From Hoyosella subflava DQS3-9A1 (GTDB taxonomy: Bacteria > Actinomycetota > Actinomycetes > Mycobacteriales > Mycobacteriaceae), in NCBI RefSeq assembly GCF_000214175.1, contig NC_015564.1:2852001-2916000 (forward strand): a stretch of DNA of 64,000 nt, in the 5' to 3' direction. Below, one piece after another: positions 53,175-61,031 of this stretch. The notes beneath the pieces are model-generated. The model saw only the letters and a list, made by a program, of their open reading frames with translations. It did not search any database and was not told the DNA's origin. Positions within the stretch are counted from its first letter, which is position 1, and the number at the start of each line of letters is the position of its first letter. A program made the position numbers and the translations under genes.

Positions 53175-53948
53175 TCAGAAGGGCACCGCTACACCGAGCA
53201 GCCCATCGCCACTGGTTCTGCCGGAGAGGATCCGGCAGTACTCGACGGCATCGATCGTGATCTTTTCCGCGTCCGCGCCGGGATTTTCGTACACTCCAAA
53301 GGCTGGCCCGGTCAGTGTCAGGTCAAACGGCTTCCCGTGCCGCCTAGCCCATTCGGCAACAATGTCGGCGATGATCCGCCCGTCATGCTTGGCATCGAGC
53401 ACGGGATTCACGCCGATCGCACGGCAGAGGTCGATTCGATGCAACCAGGTATCCCGGGTGAGGATGACGTCCACGAGGTATCCGAGCGACCACGTTTCGT
53501 CAATCTGATCGCCGATGGTCACCGGGAATCGCGCGAACCGCCGCGCTGCTGCGGGTATCCGGGAGCGCCCCCGCGCGGCCTTGGGTGCGAGTTCTGCGCA
53601 GAGCGAGACAAGCTCGGCCGTCGACAGGTGGGCTGTGCGTTCGACCTGGACGGCGGTCATGTGGTCGACCTCGTCGCCACCGAGTGTCTTAGCGCGGCGC
53701 TTCACTTCCCACTGTTCCCGGATCATCTGGCGCACGGACGCCGCAGACTGCATCGCACCCGCGAGGTGCCCGGCGAGGTCACGCACGGTCCACGCGGCAC
53801 AATCTGTCTGATTGCTCCACTGGTCTGGCTGCACCTGCCGCAGCACCGCCGCGAATCGCTCGTATGCCTCGCGGGCGAGGTCATGCGCTTCGCTGTGGCT
53901 GATGGGCGGGACCGTCGAAGCGGTCACTGGGGTTGCCGACATGGTCAT
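53175..53948 (-). CDS. MDMPI/DinB-type (maleylpyruvate isomerase family) protein
   Basis: A 257-residue protein of the mycothiol-dependent maleylpyruvate isomerase/DinB-like family. The N-terminal helical block WSNQTDCAAWTVRDLAGHLAGAM contains the first metal-binding His, and a later block, VDVILTRDTWLHRIDLCRAIG, holds the His/Asp of the bundle. The C-terminal sterol-carrier-like part is small. Members bind a metal in a four-helix bundle and some use mycothiol. GGAGGAATC precedes the ATG at 53948. It is 12 bases downstream of the TetR gene and so in the same operon. Confidence 0.8.
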   Translation of the reverse strand: MTMSATPVTASTVPPISHSEAHDLAREAYERFAAVLRQVQPDQWSNQTDCAAWTVRDLAGHLAGAMQSAASVRQMIREQWEVKRRAKTLGGDEVDHMTAVQVERTAHLSTAELVSLCAELAPKAARGRSRIPAAARRFARFPVTIGDQIDETWSLGYLVDVILTRDTWLHRIDLCRAIGVNPVLDAKHDGRIIADIVAEWARRHGKPFDLTLTGPAFGVYENPGADAEKITIDAVEYCRILSGRTSGDGLLGVAVPF

Positions 53949-53960
53949 GATTCCTCCGAT

Positions 53961-54530
53961 TTAAAGTCCGATGTGATCGCAGTACAGGTCGACGAGTTCG
54001 TCGAGGAGGCGGGCCCAGCGGTCACCGCCGGGTTCGTTGGACAGCTGCTGACTGACCAGCCCGGTGAGCATCGCCGTCCACATGTCGACGGCACGCGTGT
54101 CGGTGACGCCGCAGTCCTTCATGAACTGGGCGAATTTGCCGAGATTCTCTTCGGCGAGCCTGTAGGACTCGGGCGATGGCTCGAAATCGGGGATGGTCCG
54201 CTGGAACAACAGCAGGTACCGGACAGGATCCTTGACACAGAAGTCGAAGAAACTGTGGGCGGCACGGCGAAATACTTCTCGCGAGCTGCCCATTCTCGGC
54301 GTCTCAGCGACCTGGTCCGCGAACTCCTGCTGTCCGTGCGCGAACATCGCGTCATAGATCGCCTCTTTCGACGGGAAGTAGCTATACAGGCTCGGCGCGC
54401 GCATTCCGACCCGCCTAGCGAGATCTCGCAACGACAGGCGCGCAAGCCCGTCCTCCCGTGCCACCGTCCATGCCGCAGCAAGAATCTCCTCACGAGTCTG
54501 CAACCGGCGTCGTTCCCGAACAGTTTCCAT
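53961..54530 (-). CDS. TetR family regulator, probably autoregulated
   Basis: A 189-residue TetR regulator: RREEILAAAW-like first helix (LQTREEILAAAWTVAREDG), then LSLRDLARRVGMRAPSLYSYFPSKEAIYDAMF. The C-terminal domain has the TetR_C (WHG type) look, with FFDFCVKDPVRYLLLFQRTIPDFEP. A perfect 12-base inverted repeat lies over its promoter (54538-54579), so it very likely controls itself and the downstream MDMPI gene. ATG 54530 begins the HTH-containing frame without excess residues. Confidence 0.85.
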   Translation of the reverse strand: METVRERRRLQTREEILAAAWTVAREDGLARLSLRDLARRVGMRAPSLYSYFPSKEAIYDAMFAHGQQEFADQVAETPRMGSSREVFRRAAHSFFDFCVKDPVRYLLLFQRTIPDFEPSPESYRLAEENLGKFAQFMKDCGVTDTRAVDMWTAMLTGLVSQQLSNEPGGDRWARLLDELVDLYCDHIGL

Positions 54531-54537
54531 CGAACCC

Positions 54538-54579
54538 CCTAACGCTGTTCAGTATTCCTAACAGCGTTAGGTGCGTCAA
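54538..54579 (-). promoter_or_regulatory. Promoter with TetR operator
   Basis: CCTAACGCTGTT (54538-54549) and AACAGCGTTAGG (54560-54571) form a perfect inverted repeat with a 10-base spacer. On the minus strand TTGACG (54579-54574) and AATACT (54556-54551), 17 bases apart, form a promoter that the repeat covers. It faces the TetR-MDMPI operon. Confidence 0.7.
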
Positions 54580-54650
54580 GTTCCGCCGCAGTCCATACGT
54601 CGCGAGGCCGCCACTAGTGCAACCCAAACGTATGCGTATAACTTGGTGGT

Positions 54651-55088
54651 GTGAGCAATAATTACGGGCATCAAGATGATTACTGGCTAGCGCAGTCAGC
54701 CACGCCCACGGAACAATTTCCGCATGCGCAGCCGCCAGGTATGGCTCCGCATGCCGCGGGATCTGGTTTTGCTCATACCCCTGATCACCGGCCAACCTCG
54801 GCGCCGGCTGGGTGGTATCCGGATGCCAGGGATCGGACGATTCAGCGCTGGTGGGACGGGCAGGGGTGGACAGCTCACATCGCTCCCCTTGTCGCTCAGC
54901 CAGCGGCAGGCTACTACCCGCCATACAGTCCCCCGCCGATCTACATCAACAACATGGCATCATCGAGTTCGCCTGTCATGGTCAACTACCAGCGGCCCGT
55001 CAACCACCTTCTTCATTTCATTCTGACGATCCTGACGTTCGGCCTCTGGTTGCCCATCTGGATTATTGTGACCGTCGCCCGCCGGTAG
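54651..55088 (+). CDS. DUF2510 domain membrane protein
   Basis: A 145-residue protein with an N-terminal flexible region, a DUF2510 motif (PAGWYPDARDRTIQRWWDGQGWTAH, residues about 52-76) and one C-terminal hydrophobic helix (FILTILTFGLWLPIWIIVTVA) followed by ARR at the end. Pro/Tyr-rich linkers join them. DUF2510 occurs in actinobacterial membrane proteins without a known role. The GTG at 54651 has no ribosome site, but TATAAC (54637-54642) lies nine bases before it, so the mRNA is probably leaderless. It is followed by the DUF1707 gene 25 bases on. Confidence 0.75.
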   Translation: MSNNYGHQDDYWLAQSATPTEQFPHAQPPGMAPHAAGSGFAHTPDHRPTSAPAGWYPDARDRTIQRWWDGQGWTAHIAPLVAQPAAGYYPPYSPPPIYINNMASSSSPVMVNYQRPVNHLLHFILTILTFGLWLPIWIIVTVARR

Positions 55089-55113
55089 CCTCGTCGTAAG
55101 GGAGGGATGAGCT

Positions 55114-55959
55114 GTGGACGCTGTTAACGGACCAGGCAATGAGCGACGCATTGGTGACGCTGAACGTCAGCGCGGGTTAGATCTGCTGACCCGCGCGATG
55201 TCTCTCGGTTATCTGGACGTGGACGAATACACCCAACGCTCCGGGGACTGTGCAGTTGCGAAGTTTCAGCACGAGATTGACGCGCTCACCCAGGATCTTC
55301 CGTCGGCGATGCCCGAGCCGTCGCCCCCGGTAACCTTGCCCAACCCGAAAAGCCCATGGCCGATTCCGGCAGTCCTCCTCAACATGCTCGGTGGCTTCTT
55401 CCTCGCAGTGATGGTTGCCGACTCGTCAGTCGGTGAGTTCTTCGTGGGACTGGCCATTGCCGGGGCATGCGTGGGCGGGGCGTACGCGATTCGCATGAAG
55501 CATCGCAGCAAACCTCAGCCAGCAGTACCGGAAACCGGAAAATCAGGCCGAACATGGAACGTCGCCGCGATCGTGACGCTGGGCTTCGGCCTGCTGACCA
55601 CCCTCGTTATGATCACCACGCCAGGTGACTCTGTGAGAGACCACATCGGCTCAGTACTCTTCGGCCTCGTCATCGTTGCGACCGGGATTGCACTTCGTGG
55701 GCCTCGGCGCAAAAGAGCAGTCTCGACGAACAGTCAGCGCACCCCGGTCTTCCCGCCCAACGCTAGTGGGCCTAGGGGTCCGGGATTAGCCGCGCCTCAC
55801 GGTGGACCCGCACGCACGGCTCCGCCTCCCCCGCCGCCCGCAGCTCCGCCGACTCATCGACCCGCGCCGGAATACATGAACTATCCGCCGCCACCTCCGC
55901 CATACCCGCACCGGCCGCCCACTGACTGGAGTCAGCCTCCACAGTGGCCGCGCGTATGA
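55114..55959 (+). CDS. DUF1707 domain membrane protein with Pro-rich tail
   Basis: A 281-residue protein. The N-terminal DUF1707 motif is RRIGDAERQRGLDLLTRAMSLGYLDVDEYTQR, followed by the typical LTQDLP. Four hydrophobic segments follow (PIPAVLLNMLGGFFLAVMVA, FFVGLAIAGACVGGAYA, VAAIVTLGFGLLTTLVMI, VLFGLVIVATGIAL). The last 80 residues are Pro-rich (APPPPPPAAPPTH and PPPPPPYPH). DUF1707 is a small helical domain of actinobacteria often next to membrane sensors. GGGAGGGA precedes the GTG. Its end overlaps the convergent pyrophosphohydrolase gene by 28 bases. Confidence 0.8.
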   Translation: MDAVNGPGNERRIGDAERQRGLDLLTRAMSLGYLDVDEYTQRSGDCAVAKFQHEIDALTQDLPSAMPEPSPPVTLPNPKSPWPIPAVLLNMLGGFFLAVMVADSSVGEFFVGLAIAGACVGGAYAIRMKHRSKPQPAVPETGKSGRTWNVAAIVTLGFGLLTTLVMITTPGDSVRDHIGSVLFGLVIVATGIALRGPRRKRAVSTNSQRTPVFPPNASGPRGPGLAAPHGGPARTAPPPPPPAAPPTHRPAPEYMNYPPPPPPYPHRPPTDWSQPPQWPRV

Positions 55960-56267
55960 CTCGATCCGTCTAGGTAGAGGCGATCTGCGAAAGACCCTCG
56001 GTCGGTGGCTTTCTGTGCGGCTGCTCGCACGACGTCATCGATGTCGAACCCATGTAAACCGACGACGGCCTTCAGAACTTCGAGTACATCGCTTGCCTCC
56101 GCTAGGCAGTCGATACTGGTAGCGGCTTCGCGGAGTTCCGCGACTTCCTCGATGAGCTTGTCGTGCAGCGCTTCGGCGAACTCGTTGTCGTTCAGCACGC
56201 GAACAGTCGGCATTCGCCCACTCGCGCGGATCAGTTCAGGAATCTTGTCTCGCACGAGCTTGCCCAC
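55932..56267 (-). CDS. MazG/HisE-like nucleoside triphosphate pyrophosphohydrolase
   Basis: A 111-residue all-alpha NTP pyrophosphohydrolase of the phosphoribosyl-ATP pyrophosphatase-like group. KLVRDKIPELIRASGRMPTVRVL is the family N terminus, and HDKLIEEVAELREA plus EASDVLEVLKAVVGLHG supplies the EExxE...ExxD metal motifs. It probably removes non-canonical nucleotides; such proteins are also found with phage. The start is ATG 56267. The tail after FADRLYLDG overlaps the DUF1707 gene on the other strand. Confidence 0.8.
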   Translation of the reverse strand: MGKLVRDKIPELIRASGRMPTVRVLNDNEFAEALHDKLIEEVAELREAATSIDCLAEASDVLEVLKAVVGLHGFDIDDVVRAAAQKATDRGSFADRLYLDGSSHTRGHCGG

Positions 56268-56712
56268 GAATTCGTCGCCTCACGATCCTTCAGCGCGGAT
56301 ATCGGTGCGCACGACTGTGGCCTGATGAGGTGCGAGCTGTCGTTGCGGCGAACGAGCGCCCCGCACTCTTCTGTGTAGCAGCCGCGGCAGCAATAGTCAT
56401 TCCGCTCTGTTTTTGGATACCAGGGACTCACGGAACCGGGACCGTTGGGGATTCCTGCGCGATCCAAATCGACCCTCGAGTGTGCACGGCAGTTCGAGCT
56501 GTGGGAAGAGTGCTCGACACGTGCCGAAGAACGCACCCCTACGACGGCGGATCATGGTGTATTTCTCCGCAAATGTCGAGCCGTGAGTTCCCGCAGGACC
56601 AACAGCTTCGTCCGGAACAAGTGCCTTCGTTGTGGTCGCCCGTCCGCCGTGACAACTAACCTCGAAGTCATTGCCAGCTACGCGGAGTATCGGCGACTCC
56701 GAATCCCGGATG
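56268..56712. other. Intergenic stretch, no supported gene
   Basis: About 445 bases. A plus-strand frame from 56445 has some protein-like parts (CLRCGRPSAVTTNLEVIASYAEY), with a zinc-knuckle-like CxxC, but lacks a ribosome site and a natural end: it runs 150 bases into the gene on the minus strand. I do not call it. Confidence 0.35.
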
Positions 56713-57288
56713 TCAAACCCGCCCAGCAGCCTTTTCCCGCTTCAGCACCTCGGCCGTTGGATCGAGGTCGAGAATCGGGGTCAGCAGCCAGGGGTACACG
56801 TTCTCCATTACTGCTTCCTCAGCCCAGCCGGTCTCGCTCGGAAAGCGGGTTAGCCGGATAACACCGGTAGATCCGCGCCCGCCCGCCCGATAGGTGACCT
56901 CGGCGACAACGATCGGCAGGCCGGATCCTTTTGCGCTTCCACCGCCTTCGAACTGAAGCTCCGTCTGCTCATGCCAGGCGATTCCGACGATGAATCGGCC
57001 CGGTTCATCCTTCTCTGGAATGACTTTGTTAGCGGGGTGGAATTCGCCAGCGTTGATGTGATCGGCCAGCACCTTGTGGAGCCGATCAACTGAGGCTGTG
57101 GTGTGAAATTCCAGTCCGTTGACGTAGCCCTCCATCTTGGTCTTCTCGCGGGCCCTGCCTGCGGCCCTGAAGGGAGCCGAAATCAACTTCGACAGCCCTA
57201 GGACGACGCCGCCCATCACCAGGTCGACAATCCAGAGGGCAGCGAATACCAGCACGAGAAAGACGATGAGTAAAACCACTCCGTCCAT
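56713..57288 (-). CDS. Membrane-anchored protein of unknown function
   Basis: A 191-residue protein with one N-terminal transmembrane segment (VVLLIVFLVLVFAALWIVDLVMGGVVLGL) and a cytoplasmic alpha/beta domain. That part includes ASVDRLHKVLADHINAGEF, FIVGIAWHEQTELQFEGGG and VIRLTRFPSETGW, a pattern like START/SRPBCC or SCP folds, but not clear enough to name. It is preceded 20 bases upstream by a gene for a similar anchored protein (57309), and the two probably form an operon. Confidence 0.6.
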   Translation of the reverse strand: MDGVVLLIVFLVLVFAALWIVDLVMGGVVLGLSKLISAPFRAAGRAREKTKMEGYVNGLEFHTTASVDRLHKVLADHINAGEFHPANKVIPEKDEPGRFIVGIAWHEQTELQFEGGGSAKGSGLPIVVAEVTYRAGGRGSTGVIRLTRFPSETGWAEEAVMENVYPWLLTPILDLDPTAEVLKREKAAGRV

Positions 57289-57308
57289 TGCGAGTCACCT
57301 GATTTCAT

Positions 57309-57872
57309 CTAGTTGAGCGATTTGGATGCGGTGAACGGCTTCTCCCGTTCGTGTTCGTCGACCAAGGTCACTCGTGCTTGCGGATCCATGCCCTGGACGA
57401 GGGCGACGAGATTCTCCCGCAAAGCATTGAAGTGGCTGACTGCTTTACGCATTGCCATGCCGCTTTCTGCCCACTGCAGCATGGCGTGCTCGCACACTGT
57501 CTGCTTGTCGCTCTCCCGTATCACGACGATCGCTGACTGAATGCATTCGTCCCAGTTGATGCGCAGCCCGTAGCTGCCTTCCTGGGTGCTCTCCAGCTCG
57601 CCAGCTATATAGAGCGACTCCTGAAACTTTGGCTTGCCGTAGGGCAATGGCAGTCGAAAGCTGATCTCGTTCCAGAGTTCGGCCGAGTTCACGCTGGTGC
57701 GGATCCGCAGCGCGACTGCACCGAGATCCGTGGTGGCCTGGCGTTCTCGACCGTAGATGGCTTTATCAGCAAGATCGAGTGCTTTGTCCTCAGCGGAAGC
57801 GGTGAGGACATTCCAAAACCACCCGAAAACGAAAAGGGCGAGAAGCACACCGACTGCGATAAGGGTTTCCAT
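57309..57872 (-). CDS. Membrane-anchored protein of unknown function
   Basis: A 187-residue protein with one N-terminal transmembrane helix (LIAVGVLLALFVFGWFWNVLT) and a domain of about 150 residues. It contains WNEISFRLPLPYGKPKFQESLYIAGEL and a helical part with ESDKQTVCEHAMLQWAESG. No family was recognised. First gene of the pair with 56713. Function unknown. Confidence 0.6.
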   Translation of the reverse strand: METLIAVGVLLALFVFGWFWNVLTASAEDKALDLADKAIYGRERQATTDLGAVALRIRTSVNSAELWNEISFRLPLPYGKPKFQESLYIAGELESTQEGSYGLRINWDECIQSAIVVIRESDKQTVCEHAMLQWAESGMAMRKAVSHFNALRENLVALVQGMDPQARVTLVDEHEREKPFTASKSLN

Positions 57873-58055
57873 CGGCTTACCTTTGCTTCGAAACAGGGAG
57901 TAATAGAGTCAAGCAGATCCCCGATAGCGTGCATTTAGCTGGGATGGCACACCAGGGAAAGATCCTTGGGATTCGCTTCCGGGACCAGTACTTCACGGTC
58001 CCTATTTCATTCACTTTATGGCGTCGCCGGTTTGCTGGGAATCCACAAATTGCGT

Positions 58056-58073
58056 GCCCCTAGCACTGGGGGC
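58056..58073. terminator. GC-rich hairpin after the TetR-like gene
   Basis: GCCCC-TAGCACTG-GGGGC lies in the 324-base gap between the TetR-like gene stop and the start of the next minus-strand gene. A similar hairpin preceded by the same CGTGCCCC occurs at 62151-62168. Probable terminator; a weak T-rich stretch follows on the minus strand. The rest of the gap (57873-58196) holds no gene I can support. Confidence 0.45.
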
Positions 58074-58196
58074 CTCCGCAGATTGTGTCCACAAGGAAGG
58101 AATCCGAAAACCAGTGCTTTTCGCATGGAGGGACAATCAATTCCGCAAATCAGCGAGGCCGTGAGCAATGAGGGTAGGAACTCACCTCACCTACGC

Positions 58197-59105
58197 TCAC
58201 CGGGTCACCCACTCCTTGGATTCCTCCGCTTCGGCCTCGATGCGCGCGATCGCCTGCCTAACTCTCTCGAGTCTTTCGTCGAGTTCGTCGGAGGTGATGT
58301 CTCCCGATGGCCGGGCCAGGGCGAGGAGATTGGAGGTGAACGAGATAGCCGCCGCGTTCCAATCGCGCTCCTCGCCTGTGCTAAATGGATCCGCTGGAAA
58401 GGTGCGGATGAGGTCTGGAAGCCCGGCGCGTCCGTCATAAACAGTCAGGCTTCGCAGCACCATACCTTCCATAAGCGCCGAGCTCACCGCTGCGAGGTAC
58501 CGGAAGTCAGTCCCGGGGATCGTTTCAAATCCCAGTGCGAGCCCCATTGCCTCGTAGAACTGCGCCATGCCATCGACGTAGGACGAGCTGGCCTGGTTGA
58601 TCGCGTCCTGGAGTTCCTTTCGATACTCCTCTGGGTACGAAAGCACTGTTGCGGACAACGCCATATGGGTCTGCCATGTATTCCGTTGCCGAATATCCTC
58701 GAAGTTTGTGATGGCACCGATTCGGCAGACCTCGATGAGGATCTTGCGCCTGCTCTCCGGCGTCGTCAGACCGTCACGCAGCTCAATCAACGCATTGAGA
58801 GCCATCTGCAAAGTGGGCGGGTCGTAGACGACTGGAGATGCTTGCGGGCTTGCAGCCAGCTGCAGCAGCAGATCGTTTATGAACTCCTCACGGCGCGGCC
58901 ACACGCGGTATGCAGCGCTGCGAGCTACACCAGACGCAGCGACGATCGCGTCCATCGATATGTGGTCGAGGCTGACCGTGAGTCCATGCACGTACACCAT
59001 TTCCAAAGCCGTACCGAGCATCGCATCGCGCACCTCAGAACCGCTCATGCGCTTTCGCCTGGATGTGCTGAGCGGGTTCGGCGGGCCCGAAGATGACGGC
59101 GTCAC
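58197..59105 (-). CDS. TetR-like regulator, long form
   Basis: A 302-residue regulator with an N-terminal TetR HTH: AMLGTALEMVYVHGLTVSLDHISMDAIVAASGVARSAAYRVWPRREEF (two helices, turn and recognition helix). The C-terminal domain of about 220 residues is longer than in usual TetR proteins. The GTG at 59105 overlaps the response regulator stop by four bases, so the genes are coupled; an internal ATG at 59048 is possible. The combination of a response regulator and a TetR protein in one operon is uncommon. Confidence 0.7.
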   Translation of the reverse strand: MTPSSSGPPNPLSTSRRKRMSGSEVRDAMLGTALEMVYVHGLTVSLDHISMDAIVAASGVARSAAYRVWPRREEFINDLLLQLAASPQASPVVYDPPTLQMALNALIELRDGLTTPESRRKILIEVCRIGAITNFEDIRQRNTWQTHMALSATVLSYPEEYRKELQDAINQASSSYVDGMAQFYEAMGLALGFETIPGTDFRYLAAVSSALMEGMVLRSLTVYDGRAGLPDLIRTFPADPFSTGEERDWNAAAISFTSNLLALARPSGDITSDELDERLERVRQAIARIEAEAEESKEWVTR

Positions 59106-59842
59106 CGCGCCTCGCTCGTGCTCCCCCGACGCCGACGGGGTACCGGCAGCCAGCCATCCTCGAGCGCCCGCTTATACAGATCCATTTTCGTGGGCGCAGG
59201 TCTCCCGATCTCCGCGTACTTCCGGCGAATCCTCGTGATGTAGTCGTTGACGGTGTCGACCGAGAGATTCATTCGCCGCGCGACTGTTGCCGCTTTCTCG
59301 CCGGCGGCATACAGCGCGAGTACTTGTTGCTGGCGTTCCGGGAGCCGCACTTCAGTTTCGCCACCTTCAGCGTCGAGTGATGCGGTCCATTCCGCATCGA
59401 CACTCATGAGCGGCTTGTCCGCAGCCGCCAACCGAATAGCATCAAGCGCCACCTCTGGGGTGTCGGACTTCAGGATCACTCCGAACGCGCCCCACCTTGC
59501 CGCCGATCTGATCAGGTACCGGTCATCCCCGGATGTCAAGAGCACTATTTTGATCGAACGTTGCTGCAGTGCACCGAAGTCTGACCGCATTGCGGGTCCG
59601 TCCGCGAAGCGCAGATCCACGATGACGAGGTCGAGTGCGTAGTTCGTTTTGAGCAGCGATGACACCGTGGGGGCTATCGCGACGAGGTTCAGGTCGGACT
59701 CGTTCGAGAACAGAACTGACAGCCCGATGGCGTATATCTGCTGATCTTCGACCAAACCTATCCGGTGCACGCGGCTGCGCGATGAGGTCGCGCTTGTCTC
59801 CGCTAATAGAGACTCTGACTCTCGGGGATGCGTGTCAATCAT
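59102..59842 (-). CDS. NarL/LuxR-type response regulator
   Basis: A 246-residue response regulator. The receiver domain begins HRIGLVEDQQIYAIGLSVLF; the phospho-acceptor Asp is in LDLVIVDLRFADG, and IKIVLLTSGDDR and GVILKS give the conserved Thr/Ser and Lys. The C-terminal HTH is LPERQQQVLALYAAGEKAATVARRMNLSVDTVNDYITRIRRKY. ATG 59842 has GGGAGA upstream. No histidine kinase is encoded nearby, so it is an orphan in this window. It overlaps the TetR-like gene. Confidence 0.85.
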   Translation of the reverse strand: MIDTHPRESESLLAETSATSSRSRVHRIGLVEDQQIYAIGLSVLFSNESDLNLVAIAPTVSSLLKTNYALDLVIVDLRFADGPAMRSDFGALQQRSIKIVLLTSGDDRYLIRSAARWGAFGVILKSDTPEVALDAIRLAAADKPLMSVDAEWTASLDAEGGETEVRLPERQQQVLALYAAGEKAATVARRMNLSVDTVNDYITRIRRKYAEIGRPAPTKMDLYKRALEDGWLPVPRRRRGSTSEAR

Positions 59843-60143
59843 GAGGGTTTCTCCCGGGCACAACAGTAGAAGAGCGCTTAGGGAACGAAATAGGCGATGA
59901 GGGTGGCCGTGAGAAGGCCATGGCCACAGGACGATTCCACCAGCGTGCAAGTTCGCGTTCTGCCGTACCGCAAGGCGCACATGGCGAGTCCTTCAGCGAG
60001 CGAGGCGGTTTCCCGGAATCCGGGCTCAACCTGGGGCTAGTGTCCCTCTACTATCCTCGCACCATGCCGAAGATTTAACAATAGCTGTCTTGAAACTTTG
60101 AGACACTCTGTCCCAGCGCGGCCAGCCTAGAACCTCAAGCCCC
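59843..60143. other. Promoter region of the response regulator operon
   Basis: A 300-base gap upstream of the response regulator gene. It contains GTGGCC/GGCCAC and a CCGGAATCCGG hairpin but no gene I can support. No RNA family was recognised. Confidence 0.35.
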
Positions 60144-61031
60144 TCACCCAGCCACAATCTCAAACGGCAACGACCCCGTCGCCTGGATCCAGTCGGGCCC
60201 GGTGACCGTCGTCGTGATGGTGTAGGTGCCGGGCGTACTCAGCGTGAGTTCCCCGCGCATTCGCCCGGTGCATGATGCGCTGCGGTCGATGTGCGAGTAT
60301 CCGCCGGGACCGGTGACTTCGGTGATCACCATGCATTTTTCGCCCGTGACTTTGCCGGATGCACCTGACGATTCCCAGCGGAACACCACTGATGCCGTCC
60401 CGTAGGTGGTTGCCTGGTACATGTCTGGCCCGATCGTGTGGCCTTTGCCCGCACGCACTGTCGTGATGACAACTCTCGAGACCGCTGGCGCCGGAGGCTT
60501 TATGACTGGTTGTGTTGTCGGCGGAACAGGTTCGCTGGTGTACTCGGCGACGGGCGGAGCGGCCGCCTCGGGTAGGGGGTTTTGAATCGGCGCTGGCGCC
60601 ACGTTCCGCGGTTGCACTCGATCGGGCACGACGACGGGCACACGGGTCACTTCGGTGACAACGACGGGCACACGTGTCACGTCAGGCACGACCGTGACCT
60701 CGGGGACCACGACAGCGACCCGCGTCTCCTCGGTGATAACCACCGGCGACCCGGTTACTTCGGGTACGACGACTGGTGACGCTGTCACATCTGGCAGCAC
60801 GACGGCGACGCGCGTCACCTCAGGCACGACGATAGGGACGCGTGTTTCCTCAGGCACAACGGCAGGTGGCGCCGCGGTCGTGATGGGCGGCACGAGTTCC
60901 GGGACGGTCTCCGGCCCCACCTGCTGCGCTTGCGCCCGGTCGGCGTCGTCGTCAGCGACTCGGAACAGCATGACGATCAGACCGATCCCCACAACGACCG
61001 TTGCTACGAGAAGCCATGCCGTCCTAGTCAT
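60144..61031 (-). CDS. Membrane-anchored protein with 10-residue Val-Pro repeats
   Basis: A 295-residue protein. One N-terminal transmembrane helix (WLLVATVVVGIGLIVMLF) is followed by about eight copies of a 10-residue repeat with consensus V-V-P-E-V-T-R-V-P-V (residues about 55-130); one copy is shortened to six residues. The repeat DNA has a 30-base period (60620-60870). After a Pro-rich linker comes a C-terminal domain of about 110 residues with Cys pair (GEKCMVI, SASCTGR), beta-rich, likely outside the cell. The repeat may act as a stiff spacer through the cell wall. Its start overlaps the end of the DUF2510 gene by eight bases. Confidence 0.65.
   Translation of the reverse strand: MTRTAWLLVATVVVGIGLIVMLFRVADDDADRAQAQQVGPETVPELVPPITTAAPPAVVPEETRVPIVVPEVTRVAVVLPDVTASPVVVPEVTGSPVVITEETRVAVVVPEVTVVPDVTRVPVVVTEVTRVPVVVPDRVQPRNVAPAPIQNPLPEAAAPPVAEYTSEPVPPTTQPVIKPPAPAVSRVVITTVRAGKGHTIGPDMYQATTYGTASVVFRWESSGASGKVTGEKCMVITEVTGPGGYSHIDRSASCTGRMRGELTLSTPGTYTITTTVTGPDWIQATGSLPFEIVAG

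Noticed and set aside
56445-56861. Plus-strand frame with a CxxC zinc-knuckle look
   Set aside because: No ribosome site, and it overlaps a well-supported minus-strand gene for about 150 bases.
60620-60870. Regular 30-base repeats that could suggest a CRISPR array
   Set aside because: There are no spacers; the units are contiguous, vary by codon and are translated as a 10-residue protein repeat.
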